A stretch of 64,000 bases of DNA from Dendrophyllia cribrosa (GCA_024195265.1 JAJLRJ010000013.1:9832832-9896831), one strand, 5' to 3'; shown: positions 1 through 12,662, counted from the stretch's first letter. The notes: generated by a model not told the origin, from the sequence alone. Translations and numbers: made by a program.

Positions 1-1258
1 CATGACATTGTATGACAATGCTACATTTTAATTACTATTATCTATGGTATGTTAGAATGTTTTACTATTCTATGTTACTGTAGTCTCACTGCTGTTTTTC
101 AGTAAGATTAAATTATTATTTTTACTACAACTGCACCACCATTGAGTTGTTTTTTTTTTGTGCAACATCACTCTTCAGCAACAGTAAACTCCTGCGATCT
201 CAACCATTCAAGCGAACAGTAAATTGGGTTAGCAATTATTTGATATCCAGTATATAGAATAAAAACTACAGCAGTATCTAAACGGAACAAGTTAATTTGG
301 GAGATTCAGAAGCTTAAGCTTAAGCTTCAAAAATGGAATTTAATCGGGACAGCAGGAGTTAGCTGTATTCCTGAAAAACAAACTCTCACCCAATCAAAAT
401 AAACAGAACACCACTGCATATTGTCCTGGACCGATGTCCACAACAGTACTATAAATCCACCTTTAGCAAACCAATTTTCCTTCTGACAAAAATTAATGAA
501 GATAGGTTGGGGGGGGGGGGGGGGGGGGGGGGGGGAGAGGGAAGGGCCTGTGGATCTTTTGGTACCCAGTCCCATAGCAGTTACAGCGACCAACAGCTCA
601 AAACCCAAAACTGACCAGTACCAGCTCTCATTTATTTTATTTTAGGAATACAGGGTACTAAGTACAAGTTAAATGGAAGCGACTAGGAACGAAAATGTCT
701 CAACTTTAAATTTCGGGGCCATTGCTGGCATGTAACTCAACATCTTCAGTCAAATCACAGATTCCATCTCTCTCTCTCTCTCACATTGCTAAAATTTTGC
801 AGTGCATCCTTCCCCGAGCTTCGCGAGGTTCTGCGAGACACGTATTTCTAGTATACTGATCAGTTATGAAAAAACATTTAGACCAATTTAACCCGACCGG
901 CTTGATGGTTCTCTTGTAGTGTAGTCCAAGACACACAGCTGAAGTGACTGGTTCGATTCTGGGTGGGGACTTTTAGATTTTCCTTTTTACATTTAAACAA
1001 TAAATTACATTAATCATAAGAAAAAAAACATTAGCGTCAATTTTACATTATATAATTATCAAGGTGTCTGACCGCCTTTAGCCAATAGGGCGATGTTAAT
1101 TTGATGTGACCGTCTTCGGGGTTTACAATATTCACTGGGAGATCAACGATTGAAATGACAACATTATGTTTTATATGTTGACATTTCTCAAATAATATAG
1201 GACTAATTTTTTTGCTGCCTTATTACTGGAGCTGTTGAAACTTTTCTGTTTGTACAAC
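1..1258. other. Gene-poor left edge with poly-G tract
   Basis: No ORF here has recognisable content; the apparent ORF over 327-608 is created by the homopolymer. A run of 27 G occupies 509-535, and short CT repeats lie near 768-782. A weak tRNA-like stretch (about 893-970) has a box-B-like GGTTCGATTCTGGG and may be a decayed SINE head. Confidence 0.5.
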
Positions 1259-1393
1259 ATGGATGAAATTGTCAAAAGCGTTGTATCCCAGGCGGTCGTC
1301 CAGTTGCGTGAAACCTGCCCCATTTTTATTTGTTTGCCTTTACCTTACAGGTACAATGAATAACGCATGATATTCTTCTGAAATACAAGCAAG

Positions 1394-3631
1394 ATGCCTT
1401 TCTGTAAATGCAGTTGTTGCGGGATGCGTTTTACCCGAAGATCAGATCTTATTAGGCATGAAAGACTTCACAGTGGAGAAAAGCCATACAAATGCAGTCA
1501 ATGTGGGAAGTGTTTTAGCCGATCAGACACACTAGCTAAGCATAACAAAACTCACAGCGTAGAGCAGCGTCTTCAATGCAAAGAATGCGGCAAGTGTTTT
1601 AGCCAAGCAGCGTCTTGCCGGCGACATCAACGAATGCACACAGGGGAGAAGCCGTATGAATGCAAAAAATGCGGGAAGAGTTTCAGTCGATCAGACAGTC
1701 TAGCTAAGCATATTAAAATTCACAAAATAGAGCAGCAATATCAGTGCAAGAGTTGCGACAAGTGTTTTAGACGTGAGCATGATTATAATCGACATCAACT
1801 GATACACCCAGAAGGGAAACGTTATCAATGCAAACAGTGCGTTAGGCGTTTTACTAATGCGGGAAATCTTGCTCAGCATGTCAAGACTCATAAAGTAGAA
1901 AAGCGAGATCATTGTAAGGAGTGCGGCAAGGGTTTTAACAGTGCGGCTAACTGTCGAAGACATGAATTAATACATACAAAAGAAAAGCCTTATCAATGCA
2001 AACAGTGCAGTAGACGTTTCACTAATGCAGGAAATCTTGCTTTGCATGGAAAGGCTCATAAAGTACAACAGCAACGTCATTGTAAGGAGTGCGGCAAGGG
2101 TTTTAACAGTGTGGCTAACTGTCGAAGACATGAATTAATACATACAAAAGAAAAGCCTTATCAATGCAAACAGTGCAGTAGACGTTTCACTAATGCCGGA
2201 AATCTTGCTTTGCATGGAAAGGCTCATAAAGTACAACAGCAACGTCATTGTAAGGAGTGCGGCAAGGGTTTTAACAGTGTGGCTAACTGTCGAAGACATG
2301 AATTAATACATACAAAAGAAAAGCCTTATCAATGCAAACAGTGCAGTAGACGTTTCACTAATGCCGGAAATCTTGCTTTGCATGGAAAGGCTCATAAAGT
2401 ACAACAGCAATGTCATTGTAAGGAGTGCGGCAAGGGTTTTAACAGTGTGGCTAACTGTCGACGACATGAACGAATACATACAAAAGAAAAGCCTTATCAA
2501 TGCAAACAGTGCAGTAGACGTTTCACTAATGCAGGAAATCTTGCTTTGCATGGAAAGGCTCATAAAGTACAACAGCAACGTCATTGTAAGGAGTGCGGCA
2601 AGGGTTTTAACAGTGTGGATAACTGTCGAAGACATGAATTAATACATACAAAAGAAAAGCCTTATCAATGCAAACAGTGCAGTAAACGTTTCACTAATGC
2701 CGGAAATCTTGCTTTGCATGGAAAGGCTCATAAAGTACAACAGCAACGTCATTGTAAGGAGTGCGGCAAGGGTTTTAACAGTGTGGCTAACTGTCGACGA
2801 CATGAACGAATACATACAAAAGAAAAGCCTTATCAATGCAAACAGTGCAGTAGACGTTTCACTAATGCAGGAAATCTTGCTTTGCATGGAAAGGCTCATA
2901 AAGTAGAACAGCAACGTCATTGTAAGGTATGCGGCAAGGGTTTTAACAGTGTGGCAAACTGTCGACGACATGAACGAATACATACAAAAGAAAAGCCTTA
3001 TCAATGCAAACCGTGCAGTAGACGTTTCACTAATGCAGGAAATCTTGCTTTGCATGGAAAGGCTCATAAAGTAGAACAGCAACGTCATTGTAAGGTATGC
3101 GGCAAGGGTTTTAACCGTGCAGCCAACTGTCGACGACATGAACGAATACACACAGGAGAAAAGCCTTATCAATGCAAACAATGTGGTAGGCATTTCAATG
3201 ATCCAGGAAATCTTCAACGGCACTGTAAAACTCATACTGTTATAGCGGGAGAGAAGCCTAGTAATGCGCAAAGTCAGCAGCAGCATAAAACGAAACACAC
3301 AGGAGAGAGATCCTTTGAGGGGAAACTAAAGCGACATAACAAAACACACACAAGACACGAGGCAAGGTGCGCAAAAGAGGCTTCTCATAAATGCAATCAG
3401 TGTGGCGAATTCTTCCACCAATCAAGACATTTAAAGTCCCACAAGAAAACACACAGCATGAACTCTGCACTAGCCTCGAATTCTTCTCAACATAGTGAAC
3501 GTGCGTCCCCCCAGAAACAGAAAGCAAAGCGAGTTGAACATATCTGTTGGATTTGCGACGACAAGTTCCCTACCAACGCAGCCCTTCGTCGACACTACGA
3601 CAATCACGTGAACGGTGTGACTGCCCCATAA
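1394..3631 (+). CDS. C2H2 zinc-finger protein, 24 fingers, single exon
   Basis: The 745-aa ORF begins [13 protein letters not shown] and is almost entirely C2H2 zinc fingers joined by TGEKP-like linkers (here mostly TKEKP). I count 24 intact C-x2-C-x12-H-x3-H fingers. Two more have lost their cysteines (about residues 620-660). A two-finger module, [10 protein letters not shown] followed by [10 protein letters not shown], is repeated about seven times with almost no divergence (residues about 175-585). The probable role is sequence-specific nuclear DNA binding. No KRAB, BTB, SET or other effector domain is visible. The ATG at 1394 is chosen because the first finger starts within ten codons. 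A possible 5'-UTR splice acceptor (ttaccttacag) ends near 1349, with a short upstream ATG frame from 1259. Highly similar tandem fingers suggest recent expansion or gene conversion, so the unit count may be polymorphic or mis-assembled. Confidence 0.9.
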   Translation: MPFCKCSCCGMRFTRRSDLIRHERLHSGEKPYKCSQCGKCFSRSDTLAKHNKTHSVEQRLQCKECGKCFSQAASCRRHQRMHTGEKPYECKKCGKSFSRSDSLAKHIKIHKIEQQYQCKSCDKCFRREHDYNRHQLIHPEGKRYQCKQCVRRFTNAGNLAQHVKTHKVEKRDHCKECGKGFNSAANCRRHELIHTKEKPYQCKQCSRRFTNAGNLALHGKAHKVQQQRHCKECGKGFNSVANCRRHELIHTKEKPYQCKQCSRRFTNAGNLALHGKAHKVQQQRHCKECGKGFNSVANCRRHELIHTKEKPYQCKQCSRRFTNAGNLALHGKAHKVQQQCHCKECGKGFNSVANCRRHERIHTKEKPYQCKQCSRRFTNAGNLALHGKAHKVQQQRHCKECGKGFNSVDNCRRHELIHTKEKPYQCKQCSKRFTNAGNLALHGKAHKVQQQRHCKECGKGFNSVANCRRHERIHTKEKPYQCKQCSRRFTNAGNLALHGKAHKVEQQRHCKVCGKGFNSVANCRRHERIHTKEKPYQCKPCSRRFTNAGNLALHGKAHKVEQQRHCKVCGKGFNRAANCRRHERIHTGEKPYQCKQCGRHFNDPGNLQRHCKTHTVIAGEKPSNAQSQQQHKTKHTGERSFEGKLKRHNKTHTRHEARCAKEASHKCNQCGEFFHQSRHLKSHKKTHSMNSALASNSSQHSERASPQKQKAKRVEHICWICDDKFPTNAALRRHYDNHVNGVTAP
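1905..3145 (+). repeat. 168-bp coding tandem array (two fingers per unit)
   Basis: The stretch cattgtaaggagtgcggca recurs at 168-bp steps (near 1911, 2079, 2247, 2415, 2583, 2751, 2919, 3087) inside the zinc-finger ORF. Each unit encodes 56 residues, exactly two fingers. Units differ at only a few positions, such as ELIH versus ERIH, and the Q/E in the linker. Confidence 0.9.
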
Positions 3632-3794
3632 TGGCGGCCACTATGAAATAGTACAGGTATTTCGGGTTCTATTTAAGGTTTTTTCGTTTTTGGGAGAAAT
3701 TCTGAGTAGCTGATGGCCGCTTCTTTTCTAGGGGAGTCTGGGACAAACCCCTCCCCCCCGGAAGTGTTTTAAAATTAATAATGCGCTGCGGATA

Positions 3795-3982
3795 CAATCT
3801 AGTACATTTTGTGACAAAATTTTAAGATGATGTTACAATTAGCTCCCGTAAAGCACGACAACCGAGACTGCCGTAAATGCACTAGATGCAATCTAGTACA
3901 TTTTGTGACAAAATTTTAAGATGATGTTACAATTAGCTTCCGTAAAGCACGTCAACCGAGACTGCCGTAAGGCCTGCAGTTT
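3795..3982. repeat. 94-bp tandem duplication
   Basis: Two near-identical copies start with caatctagtacattttgtga at 3795 and 3889. They differ at a few bases (ctcccg versus cttccg, cacgac versus cacgtc). It lies 160 bp past the zinc-finger stop codon, possibly in its 3' UTR. Confidence 0.85.
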
Positions 3983-4203
3983 ATAATACTCCATGTTCCT
4001 TGTCATATAGTGTCCTTTGACAGGGAATGCTTACCTACACTGACCTGGATGATGTTTCTGGCACATTTACTCATATACTGTAATTGTAACAACTGTTTTG
4101 TGGGGGAAGCTTCCACCCATCACATTCCCAGATAGAACTGTAGTATGCAAATTGCTGTAAACGAAATAACCATGATTGTGCTTTGCTCTCATGATTTATA
4201 ATA

Positions 4204-4482
4204 GAGCAGTTTTCATTTGGTGTCGTAAAACCAAAACCAAAGTAATTACTCTGACCAGTCACAGCAGTCGTAAACAATCGAATGAACCAATCAGAGTTCG
4301 AAGCAATTACATGTTGCCGGCGCCAAGCGCGGGAAAACGCTTGCGAGCAAGTCACGATTGGTTTTGGTTTTACTTCTGATTGGTCGAGAAAGTGGCGCGA
4401 GATTTGTTAGCCAATCACAAAGCGTAGCAATGCAAAACCAAAGCAATTGTGTAATTACTTTCGACACTCATGAAAACTGCTC
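4204..4482. mobile_element. TA-flanked MITE, family GAGCAGTTTTCA (copy 1)
   Basis: The ends GAGCAGTTTTCA and TGAAAACTGCTC are inverted repeats flanked by TA on both sides, as in Tc1/mariner-type insertions. The interior matches the element at 14091-14383 along its whole length, in opposite orientation. No transposase is encoded. Confidence 0.85.
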
Positions 4483-4724
4483 TATAACCTGTGTTTCCGA
4501 AAAGATCAAACATGTACAGAATTCGCGGCTAAATCCCGCCAGTTTCAATCTTTTAGAATATAAGGAAAATTACACGACTCACCACCCTCTCCATTTTGCT
4601 TGTTTACTCAAAAAGCCTAAGAACTTGCAACGACTGTTTAACGAGGCATTTCTTCAATGCAGTGCAAAGTTAAGTTGGCAAAGTCTTGTAGCAAACTCCT
4701 GTAAGCATGTGTGAACGTGTCAGT

Positions 4725-5002
4725 AACAGTAAACTTAACTGTTCTGCGGCAATGGCTCCTTCCCACATATAATATCTTTGATTTCAAGAATGGCGGAGGA
4801 GCTGATGGTTGGTAATTATATTTCATTGGGTTTCAAATTACTTGAAACCTTCAAAAAAGTAAACAAAATGCATCTTAACTTTAACTTTTTAGCGGTCTTT
4901 GAGTCTAGGCCAATGAGATAACTTGTTGTTACAATGAAAAAAGTTGACATTCCATCCTGCATTGCCGTTAGCACTTTTCTTTTTTTGTGGATCATTACTT
5001 AA
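4725..5002. repeat. TTAA-element family, 5'-incomplete copy
   Basis: This segment (tgttctgcggcaatggctcc through ggatcattacttaa) matches 19990-20420, where the full element has TTAA-flanked inverted ends. Here only the right end with TTAA at 4999-5002 is clean. The left terminus is not recognisable. Confidence 0.75.
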
Positions 5003-5916
5003 CACGCGTTCTTTCAGCCAATCAAAACCCGCGCACATGTCACGAGATTTGACTCCCCGACCTGGGAACGTTTTTAAGTTTTTCAACTTTAATTTGTCGT
5101 GTGTAGGCGTTTTAACAAAGTTAACTTCCATTGTAACGGACACAGCGTTATTAAAGGTTTCTAGTATAGCGAAAGTATCAATTAGCAAGACTTTTTTTGA
5201 GTGAATCTCGTGTTAAACTTTCGATTAATGATAGACTACAAGAAGTTCCTTATTTCTCTCAAGGATGGTCAAGCGAGTGTTCACGTGCGCGTGCGCGTTA
5301 ATCAGCTTCTGCGAGGAGTCTTTTGCGCTCGCTCGCATGATTACGCGCTCGACGGTATCTGAAAGAAATGCACGTGTAGTGGTAGTCTTAGTTGACAAAG
5401 GAAGTGTTCATAACAAATCGATACGACAACAACAGAAAAATTAATAATTGCTTAAAAATAAGTGGATATTCATAATAACGTTGGGACACATGTATTTGAA
5501 ACTTGAAAGATGTTAGTAAAATTTCGTCGCTTTATTATTAAGTTGACCCTATAATTTACTGAAAACTTTGGCAAGGAAACCGTGTGTTTTTACCTTGTTG
5601 CAAGTTCACTGTGCACCCAGTTTAGTACTTTTGGACTTAAAAAAGTGTAAAGTGATACTTGTATAAAGCCATTTTTATAATTACTTTATTGACGAGTTTT
5701 AAAGTACTTTATTCTATGTAGCATTTTTGTAGTAGATTGAAAGAATTACTTAGTATAGCAGCAAGGTTATGACAGGGCTTCTAATTTTCAATTTAAAGTT
5801 TCAAGATGTATATTTTAGCTTTTTTTGTCTTGGGATAGTTTTTATTGAGGTTAGGGCAGGGTATAGATTGTTGTTATTTGTAACATCGTTTCTTATAAGA
5901 AAATAAAAGGCCTTTT

Positions 5917-6240
5917 TTAACCCTTTCACTCCCAGAGTCAAAAGTGAAGACCCGTGGTTAGTATAGTTCAAACGTTTGAGTCTGTGGGTGAAATCCTATG
6001 GTGTGACCATTCAAATGAAAGCTATTGAGCAGTACTTTCCTATTGTGCTATTTATTATGCTGTACAAAGTGGTTCTAACTTTTGAGGCTATGGATGAAAT
6101 CCTATGGTGTGACCATTCAAATGAAACCTCTTCAGCAGTACTTTGGCATGGTACCATTTGCTTTTCATTATTTTACAAAATGAAATTTAGGATTTTTCTT
6201 GAATTTTGATGTTTAGCACTCATGGGAGGTGAAGGGTTAA
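5917..6240. mobile_element. TTAA-flanked piggyBac-like MITE (copy 1, internal duplication)
   Basis: The element opens TTAACCCTTTCACTCCCA and closes with tgggaggtgaagggTTAA. TTAA targets and CCC termini are typical of piggyBac (established for that superfamily). A block of about 90 bp, from ttgaggctatggatgaaatc-like sequence, is present twice inside, so this copy is longer than the one at 16512-16726. Confidence 0.8.
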
Positions 6241-6263
6241 AGTAACGTCCAGGTTAGACATGG

Positions 6264-6566
6264 TATAGACCACTTTCATAATGGCGGCCGATTTATTTAT
6301 TCTTTTATATGTATGTTAATTAGCCTCACTGGCCTTATTTTAGAGTAAAAATTCTGTTACCGAGGCCAGCGAGGCTAATTAACATACATATAAAAGAATA
6401 AATAAATCGGCCGCCATTATATATTTTAGGTTTTAGATTAATATTAGATATTTTATACTTTTTTATGTGTCCCCAAATTAGTATGGGTTTACCCAGGCTA
6501 TAAGGTCTTTTGACACTTAAATAAAGTTTCTATCTATCTATCTATCTATTATGAAAGTGGTCTATA
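6264..6566. mobile_element. Nested inverted-repeat MITE around a LINE/SINE tail
   Basis: The outer inverted repeat is tatagaccactttcataa / ttatgaaagtggtctata. A second inverted repeat of about 48 bp inside the left half (atggcggccgatttatttat and its complement) forms a hairpin. The right half ends in aataaagtttctatctatcta, a TCTA tail typical of CR1/L2 or SINE 3' ends, so one repeat seems to have landed in another. Confidence 0.75.
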
Positions 6567-6569
6567 AGA

Positions 6570-8750
6570 GGATTAAGTAACAATGCGTGTAAGAAGTAGA
6601 AAATTCTCTATTGTTCCGCGGCATTTCGCTTTCCCCACATAAGATCGTTTAGGTTTTTTTGCTGAGAATGCATCAACCTATGGACAACATGTTTTTTAAA
6701 TAAAATGTACTGGAACTTTATTTTAAAGTATTGTTTCTTTTGTGCTACAAGATTTCATCCAATCGTGAAACTCCAAAACAATGGCCAAGAAAGGCTTCTA
6801 ATTTTACATGTTTCCCACATAGAATTTTGGTTGCATTAAAACTCGGAATAGTTTTCACTAAAAGGAAATAAATTAGTAAACTAGAGAGAAATAAATGCAC
6901 TCCCTGGTTACGTTATGGTAGATTTTCACGTTTTAGCCAATGAGGTGGACGGTTTCAACAATTAACACCTTTCTGCATTCCCTGCCGTTAGGTTGCCTAC
7001 TTCTTACTAGGACCATTACATAAATGGGGTTTTGTCTTACGTTGTGTTCTCATCAGCACCGAAACATGTTTAGAGTAAACATGTTTCAACGAAATCTGTT
7101 TACCGTAAACATGTTTGCAATTCCATTGTTCACATTAGTTGTTAATTTCAAAACACGCTTCACGCCTGCTTCTATAATTCATGCTGTTTTACGAAACAAG
7201 CATATGATAATAAAGCTCGCTGTTCCAGGCGATCAAATAGAGTGATTTTTCTCAGACCGTGAAACAGTATCTAGCAATTAATCAAAATTAGCCAAAATTA
7301 GTTAAAACTAAACAAAAGAAAACAATGGAATTAGCACAGGGAACCCAATTGCTTTATTAGCTATAACATAATTATTTAATAAAATATTGTTATTTACCTG
7401 TAATCCTGTGTCTTTTTGAGTCGTTTTGAAAGCGATTTGAATCAGAGCGAAGACGGTTGACCTTGCACGTTTCAAATATATCTTGTCTGCCGCTTCGTAA
7501 ATACGACGCGCCTATTACGTCTCAAGTTTCCATTATTATTAACTCAAGTTCTCATTACCATTAACTATTAACTCTCCTGGGGGGAGAATCTCGGGTTTCA
7601 ATTTAACGGCCACAAGAAGAGAGAAGAGAACAAGGGGTGAAACTCACTGAGAGCGTTCGTACAATCAGTGACTACAGTTGAGATGACCAGTCTCGCGCGT
7701 GGATATGCGCGAGGAAACTCGAGCCGACAGCCGGCAGCCTTTGACTGCAATTTCCACGACAAGCGATTTCCGCTCAAATCAAGGTCCAGTACCGGGCAAT
7801 TTTAATGTTGTTTACTGGTGAGTCAAATAATATTTCCATTTTGTTTTGCTTGGTTGTTTGCAAGATTAGAACACAAATTTATGTGGACAACCAGAACATA
7901 TTTTAGCCAAGGGATCGCTCGGTTTTTGGTCCCGGCCGCATTGTGTCCCTCCTGGACTATTCCTTTTGCCGTTTCGTGGTTTACCAGGAGTTTAACATCC
8001 TAAAAGAGATATACCCAAATACCGATGACTTCAGAGAACCAGTAAGGGTTAGTTTTAAAATTTGCCGTGTGCTTTAATACATCTTCGATGTGACGATGTT
8101 ACATTTCCTTCTTCTTTCAATATTTATGCCCGTAGATCAAAACCAACCTCCGTTAAAGAAGACCTAAAATACTGTAATTATACTAGCAGTCTAGATCAAA
8201 CACTGATACACGAGTGGTAGATTTATCTTGTGTGAACACCGGGTATTCCTTAATTCCGCGTGGAATGAAAACAAAAGAGTCTGTCACAAGAACAATAGAA
8301 CCACTTTGATGAAGCACATGCTCACAAAAGAAAATTTCGAGCACGGCCTTGAACTGCAAAAAAAATATCGTGCAAAAACCCCAGGAAAAAAAAATTCCTG
8401 CAAAGCTTTATATTTTTAGAACAATATTTTATATCCAGAAGCAGATGGTCAGAACACAAATAAATCACACTAACGTTGTAGAATGTTAGCGACTTATATG
8501 CACTTGGGCAGGATCAAATGTTCTATCTTTTCATTGGCTTGTTTAGTTTATCCAACAACAATGGTTTATTTTTGACCCGACGTAAGTTGTGTTTCTTTAT
8601 AGGCTTTTTAGCTGATTTCTTAACCATGTAAGGTATTTTCTGACACAAGGAATGGCTCTTTTATAGTTGTACAGTGGCATTGTAGGTACATGTATATCTC
8701 AATGGATGAGAAATACTTTGTTTATGTGTTGTACAACAAGCTTGTAATTG
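6570..8750. other. No gene recognised
   Basis: Only short unsupported ORFs occur. Sequence near 7060-7130 carries repeated aaacatgttt blocks, and a run near 8330-8400 resembles the ccctgcaaaa-rich repeats at 9840-9940. Nothing else stands out. Confidence 0.5.
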
Positions 8751-9595
8751 CAGGGGCGGCGCTACCGGTGGGGCAGGTGGGGCATTTGCCCCACCAACTT
8801 TCGACAGCTCAAAATGGCGGTGGGCGAGATGAATAGTGTAGCAACATCCTTTGACCAGATCTGATGGCGGGGCGCTTTAATGCATTAGAGTTTGCAAAAT
8901 AAATATTCCGTTAATTAATCAAAAGCTTACAATTTTAGCATCGGAGATATTGTGACTGACTTTAAACTGGAGATTGGATATTGTGAACCAAGCATTTCAA
9001 TACCCCTTGAGTTACTCGGACGTCAGCCATCGGACTCCAGCTACCGACAAATCCATCAAACAAATCCATCAATGCTGTGAGTTAGCGCTCGGCCTCTGCC
9101 CTAAGAAGGCTCAAGATATATCTACGAACAAACTATGTCACAAGAAAGATTAAATCATTGCATTATCCAGACATTGCATTAACTGACAAATTGAACGTGG
9201 CTGATATTGGAAATCAGTTTCTTTCTGCCTCTAATGACAGAGAAAATCGCTTTGGAAAATTCGTTTCCAAAGCCTTCCCATACTGAAAAGAATCGACCGA
9301 GAATATTCGAGTGACAGTCGAATTTACTTTGAACAAACAACCAAAATGGAGTTACACCCAAGTTTCAGAAAGTGTTTCGTGTACATGTACTTTTCATGAG
9401 AATTAAACTGAACTCAAAGCTGGCCTTGGAAACTGTTTCTCCAGTCTCAGGAACGCTGGAAATAGCATTTCAGCGAGTTTCATTTCAAAAATTTCCCGGG
9501 GGAACATGCCCCCGGACCCCTCTAGAAGCTCGCGCCTTTGGCGCTCGGCACAGGAAATTCGCCCCACCAACATTATATTTCCGGCGCCGCCCCTG
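8751..9595. mobile_element. hAT-like non-autonomous element, 845 bp
   Basis: The termini CAGGGGCGGCGC and GCGCCGCCCCTG are inverted and directly flanked by TAATTG (8745-8750 and 9596-9601). CAGGGGCG ends are typical of hAT elements, whose target duplication is normally 8 bp; here only 6 bp match. The internal GC-rich stretch near the right end (gcccccggacccc) also resembles sequence in the fragment at 23040-23275. No transposase ORF is visible. Confidence 0.7.
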
Positions 9596-9839
9596 TAATT
9601 GTAAGATGGTTGGGTGTACTACGATGGGTTGTGGAAGCGACATCAACAGGGGGCTGGGGTAAAGAAAATTGTAGGGGCAGTTACAACACCGCGGCCAGGC
9701 TTCATGCTATCAAGCTGCTGCTACATCAGATCTGACTTGCTATAGTTTTCCTGTCTCTAGTATGGCCTTTCTAGTATTCCTAACACGTATATGTGTCAGG
9801 CATTAAAACATATAGACTCGCAAAAAAATATCATGCAAG

Positions 9840-9945
9840 CAAATCATGGCAAAAAGAAAAATCCTGCACAGTCTCGAGCGTAGAAAAAAATATCCTGCAC
9901 CAAAAAATCCCCCCCCCTCAAAAATCTTATGGTCCGTCCCTAAAT
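9840..9945. repeat. Right-end fragment of the GGGACGGACCAT repeat
   Basis: The segment ends aatcttatggtccgtcccta, the inverse of the left end of the repeat at 41653-41905, and shares its aaaatcctgcaca-type interior. The left end cannot be placed. Confidence 0.55.
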
Positions 9946-10196
9946 AAACCTAACCCGGTTAAAAAAATCTATTGTTCTTTAATTAATTTGCATGGGAACC
10001 GCTAACACGGTTAAAATTCGGTGAACGCCAAAAATACGCGGCCGCATCAGGAATTTTGTTATACCAGTTAATTTTAATTAGTTAATTGCAAGTAACCGGG
10101 TTAACTACTCTAGTGCGGCCGCAGCCAGTGTCTACTAGTGCCTACTAGCTAAGTAACTATTTCACGGTTTAAAGAAAATCACTCTAGTGGAGAGTA

Positions 10197-11201
10197 CAGT
10201 ATGTGGACCCTGGTCCGGCACTAAACAACATAATTTCGTATATCTCACCTGAATCGACACTTCATGAGCCAAAATTTTGCCTGCAGATAGCTTTTATGGT
10301 TCTCTATTACATTTGAACCTAAAAACTTCCTCAAATACTTTTCTAGTTATTCGAAAAATAGTGGTCTTGCTCACGGGCCCTTGGACCGGCATTGTGACCC
10401 CTGGTCCGGCACTCGGTATAAGGACACGAAAAGTAACCCTTAATGCCGATAATTTCGCAAGAGTTTACAAGAGAAAGTGTTTTTTAATAGTATTTTACTG
10501 ATTTGTATTATTCCTGATATATTTGAGCTGAATTTTCTTGGGAAGGCATTCATAAAATTTTGCAGGCGCTCAAGACATATCAGCCACAACAGTCCATTTC
10601 CGAGTTTTTCCCGCTCTTTTCTTGTACAAACCTCTTCAGAAAAATATTAGAGATTGGTATACGCCTAAAGCGTTACTAAAATATCGTTTTCGACTAAATA
10701 ACAAAAATATTCAACTTTTGGCGAAAAATTGTCAATAAGCACATTTAAATTTCCCAAGCGACGTTAGTGCCGGGCCAGGGGTCACCAAGCGAGAGTTGTT
10801 GACATTTTTCAAAAGACGATAAAACGATTAAACATTCAAACGCCACAGCGAATTCATTTTCGTCAATAGAAAACGTATTCTTTCACTTTCTTTCGGACTT
10901 TATTCGACAAAAGAACGTTGGTTTACTATTGCGTTTTAACTATTTACTAGCGTAATAAATATAGCTATGCTGTTTATGGACCCTTGAAATGGAAAGCATG
11001 AAAAAAGACAAACACACATACCTGTCAACAAACTGGAATTTCGCGCCTTCAGCAACAGCAGGAAGCTCATGTTAAAGAAGACTTGTCGATAAATCATCGG
11101 ACACTTTTATTTTTTGTCGTATTTTATTTACCGAAGAAAAATTACATCATGTCCGTGCAAGTGCCGGTCCAGGGTCCTGCCGGTCCAAGGTCCACATACT
11201 G
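10197..11201. mobile_element. TA-flanked DNA element with GGTCCGGCA subterminal repeats
   Basis: The 1005-bp element runs from CAGTATGTGGACC to GGTCCACATACTG with TA on both sides (10195-10196, 11202-11203). The motif tggtccggca or its complement occurs repeatedly in both ends (near 10210, 10380, 10403, 10768, 11161, 11180), like transposase-binding subterminal repeats. No transposase is encoded. Confidence 0.8.
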
Positions 11202-11229
11202 TACGGTGGCCCACAACTGTCACGGCAAA

Positions 11230-11360
11230 ACAAAAACTCGCAGCACGAGAAAGTGAGTTGCGACACAACAATAAAAACTCACGGCACGACAATAAAAACT
11301 CACGGCACAATACAATAAACTCGCGGCGCAACAAAATAAACTAACAACAAAATCAACTCA
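11230..11360. repeat. Short tandem aaaaactcacggcacgacaa-like repeat
   Basis: Units of roughly 20 bp containing aataaaactcacggcac are repeated with variation just outside the TA element. No coding role is apparent. Confidence 0.6.
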
Positions 11361-11517
11361 GCAACACGGTCAACGGTCGAACAAGTGAATTGATTTGTAA
11401 CATATGACCCATACATGATGTAGCTATCAATGAAACCAGTCCCTTGGGCTCTGTTAAATGTTGGTTGTCCTGTGCGTTAAGAGCAGAAAATATCTCTTCC
11501 CCCCCCCCTCCACCCCT

Positions 11518-11518
<1 letters not shown>

Positions 11519-11559
<41 letters not shown>
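11519..11559. repeat. Poly-C tract, about 41 nt
   Basis: An uninterrupted C run, preceded by C-rich sequence from 11499. The proline-rich ORF over it is an artefact. Length is probably uncertain in the assembly. Confidence 0.9.
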
Positions 11560-11561
<2 letters not shown>

Positions 11562-12221
11562 ACCGCTTTCAGGGGCTTGTCTCGGTTGGAGAACTGTACG
11601 CATCTTGACCTCGTTTTCGGAAAATCGTGCAGTAATTCTACGTTTTACTAGTACTCGTCCGGCTCACGAACGCATTCCCGTAATCCATGATTACTACCAG
11701 TAAAATAGTCAAAGAATGCATGCAGCCTACGTCACCAGTTTGAGCGCGCGCAAATAATGAGACATTTTATAGAGGAAAAAGTCAGTAAACTTTCTCCTGG
11801 TGCTTTGTTGACTTATAAAAGCACTTTGCTCGTATTATTTAAAATTCCCGCTTGCTTTTATAACTCAAGCCGATCGGGGATTTTTCCTGTTTCCCGAACG
11901 TCCCAAACTTTGCCGATATGTCTGAAAAATTGGGCGATAATCGCAGAAATCTGGGATGCGTCAGGAAAATAGAAACGCTCCCGATTTGTGATGATTAGGG
12001 AAGTCTACGATTCCATGTTTTCATAAGTCGGCTAATTCTGGGACGATCAGCAACCAGCGAAATCCCGATCGTCTGGGATTTTCCCGACATAATGAAAACT
12101 AGTCTTCAACAGGGCACTCGGTCACGTTTGCTATTGTCGTTTGAGAAATTCAGTCGTGCGTCACTTGGTGTAAACGCTTCCCGCCACGCCCTAAGACTAA
12201 AACTAATATCCCCCAATTTTT

Positions 12222-12560
12222 AACCCGTGAATAAGCGCAAGCGTTAATGAATGGGTTATCGGTAACGGCGGCCAGTTCATTCATTCACTCACTCGCTCGC
12301 TCGTTCCATCACTCAGATGTAAACTTTCCGCATATCTGCGTTGAAATAACAAAATTTGACCTTAGTAATTAGTCAAATCCTAGGTGGCGCAATGTGTAAG
12401 CAATCAGACAATAGAGCCGAAGGACGTCAACCTCGTTCCCAGGGCCTCTCTCTCTTCAGCTACGTCATCACGTAGCTGAAGAGAGAGAGGCACTGGGAAC
12501 GAGGTTGGAGCTTACCGCAATCAGTTGTGTTACGCGTTAGCATTTCTCATTCACGGGTTG
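12222..12560. mobile_element. TTAACCCGTGAAT repeat with nested hairpin
   Basis: The left end TTAACCCGTGAATAAGCGC recurs at 12578, 23605 and, inverted, near 47862-47885. The right end attcacgggtt near 12550-12560 is its complement. The shared interior includes gttatcggtaacgg and a cactcactcgctcgctcg run. TTAA-type ends suggest a piggyBac- or Kolobok-like MITE. Confidence 0.6.
12428..12507. repeat. 80-bp near-perfect hairpin
   Basis: The arms caacctcgttcccag..cctctctctcttcagctacgt and their complement are about 38 bp with a 4-nt loop. The hairpin sits inside the 12222-12560 repeat, so it is probably a nested minimal MITE. Confidence 0.85.
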
Positions 12561-12577
12561 GCTCTTAGGAGCCGTTG

Positions 12578-12660
12578 ATTTAACCCGTGAATACGCCCAA
12601 GTGTAGTGAACGCGTTATCGGTAACGGTGTAGCCTGCAGGCTAACACATACAATAACTAA
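12578..12660. repeat. Left end of a second TTAACCCGTGAAT copy
   Basis: It starts TTAACCCGTGAATACGCCC and includes gttatcggtaacgg, then stops where the mariner-like MITE at 12663 begins. Confidence 0.6.
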
Positions 12661-12662
12661 TA

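Noticed and set aside
327..608. 93-aa ORF with polyproline
   Set aside because: Coding appears only because a 27-nt G run reads as Pro codons; no domain or codon support.
2303..3298. Minus-strand hydrophobic ORFs across the zinc-finger array
   Set aside because: Antisense shadows repeating at the 168-bp period of the finger array.
11458..11703. Proline-rich ORF
   Set aside because: Driven by the poly-C tract at 11519-11559.
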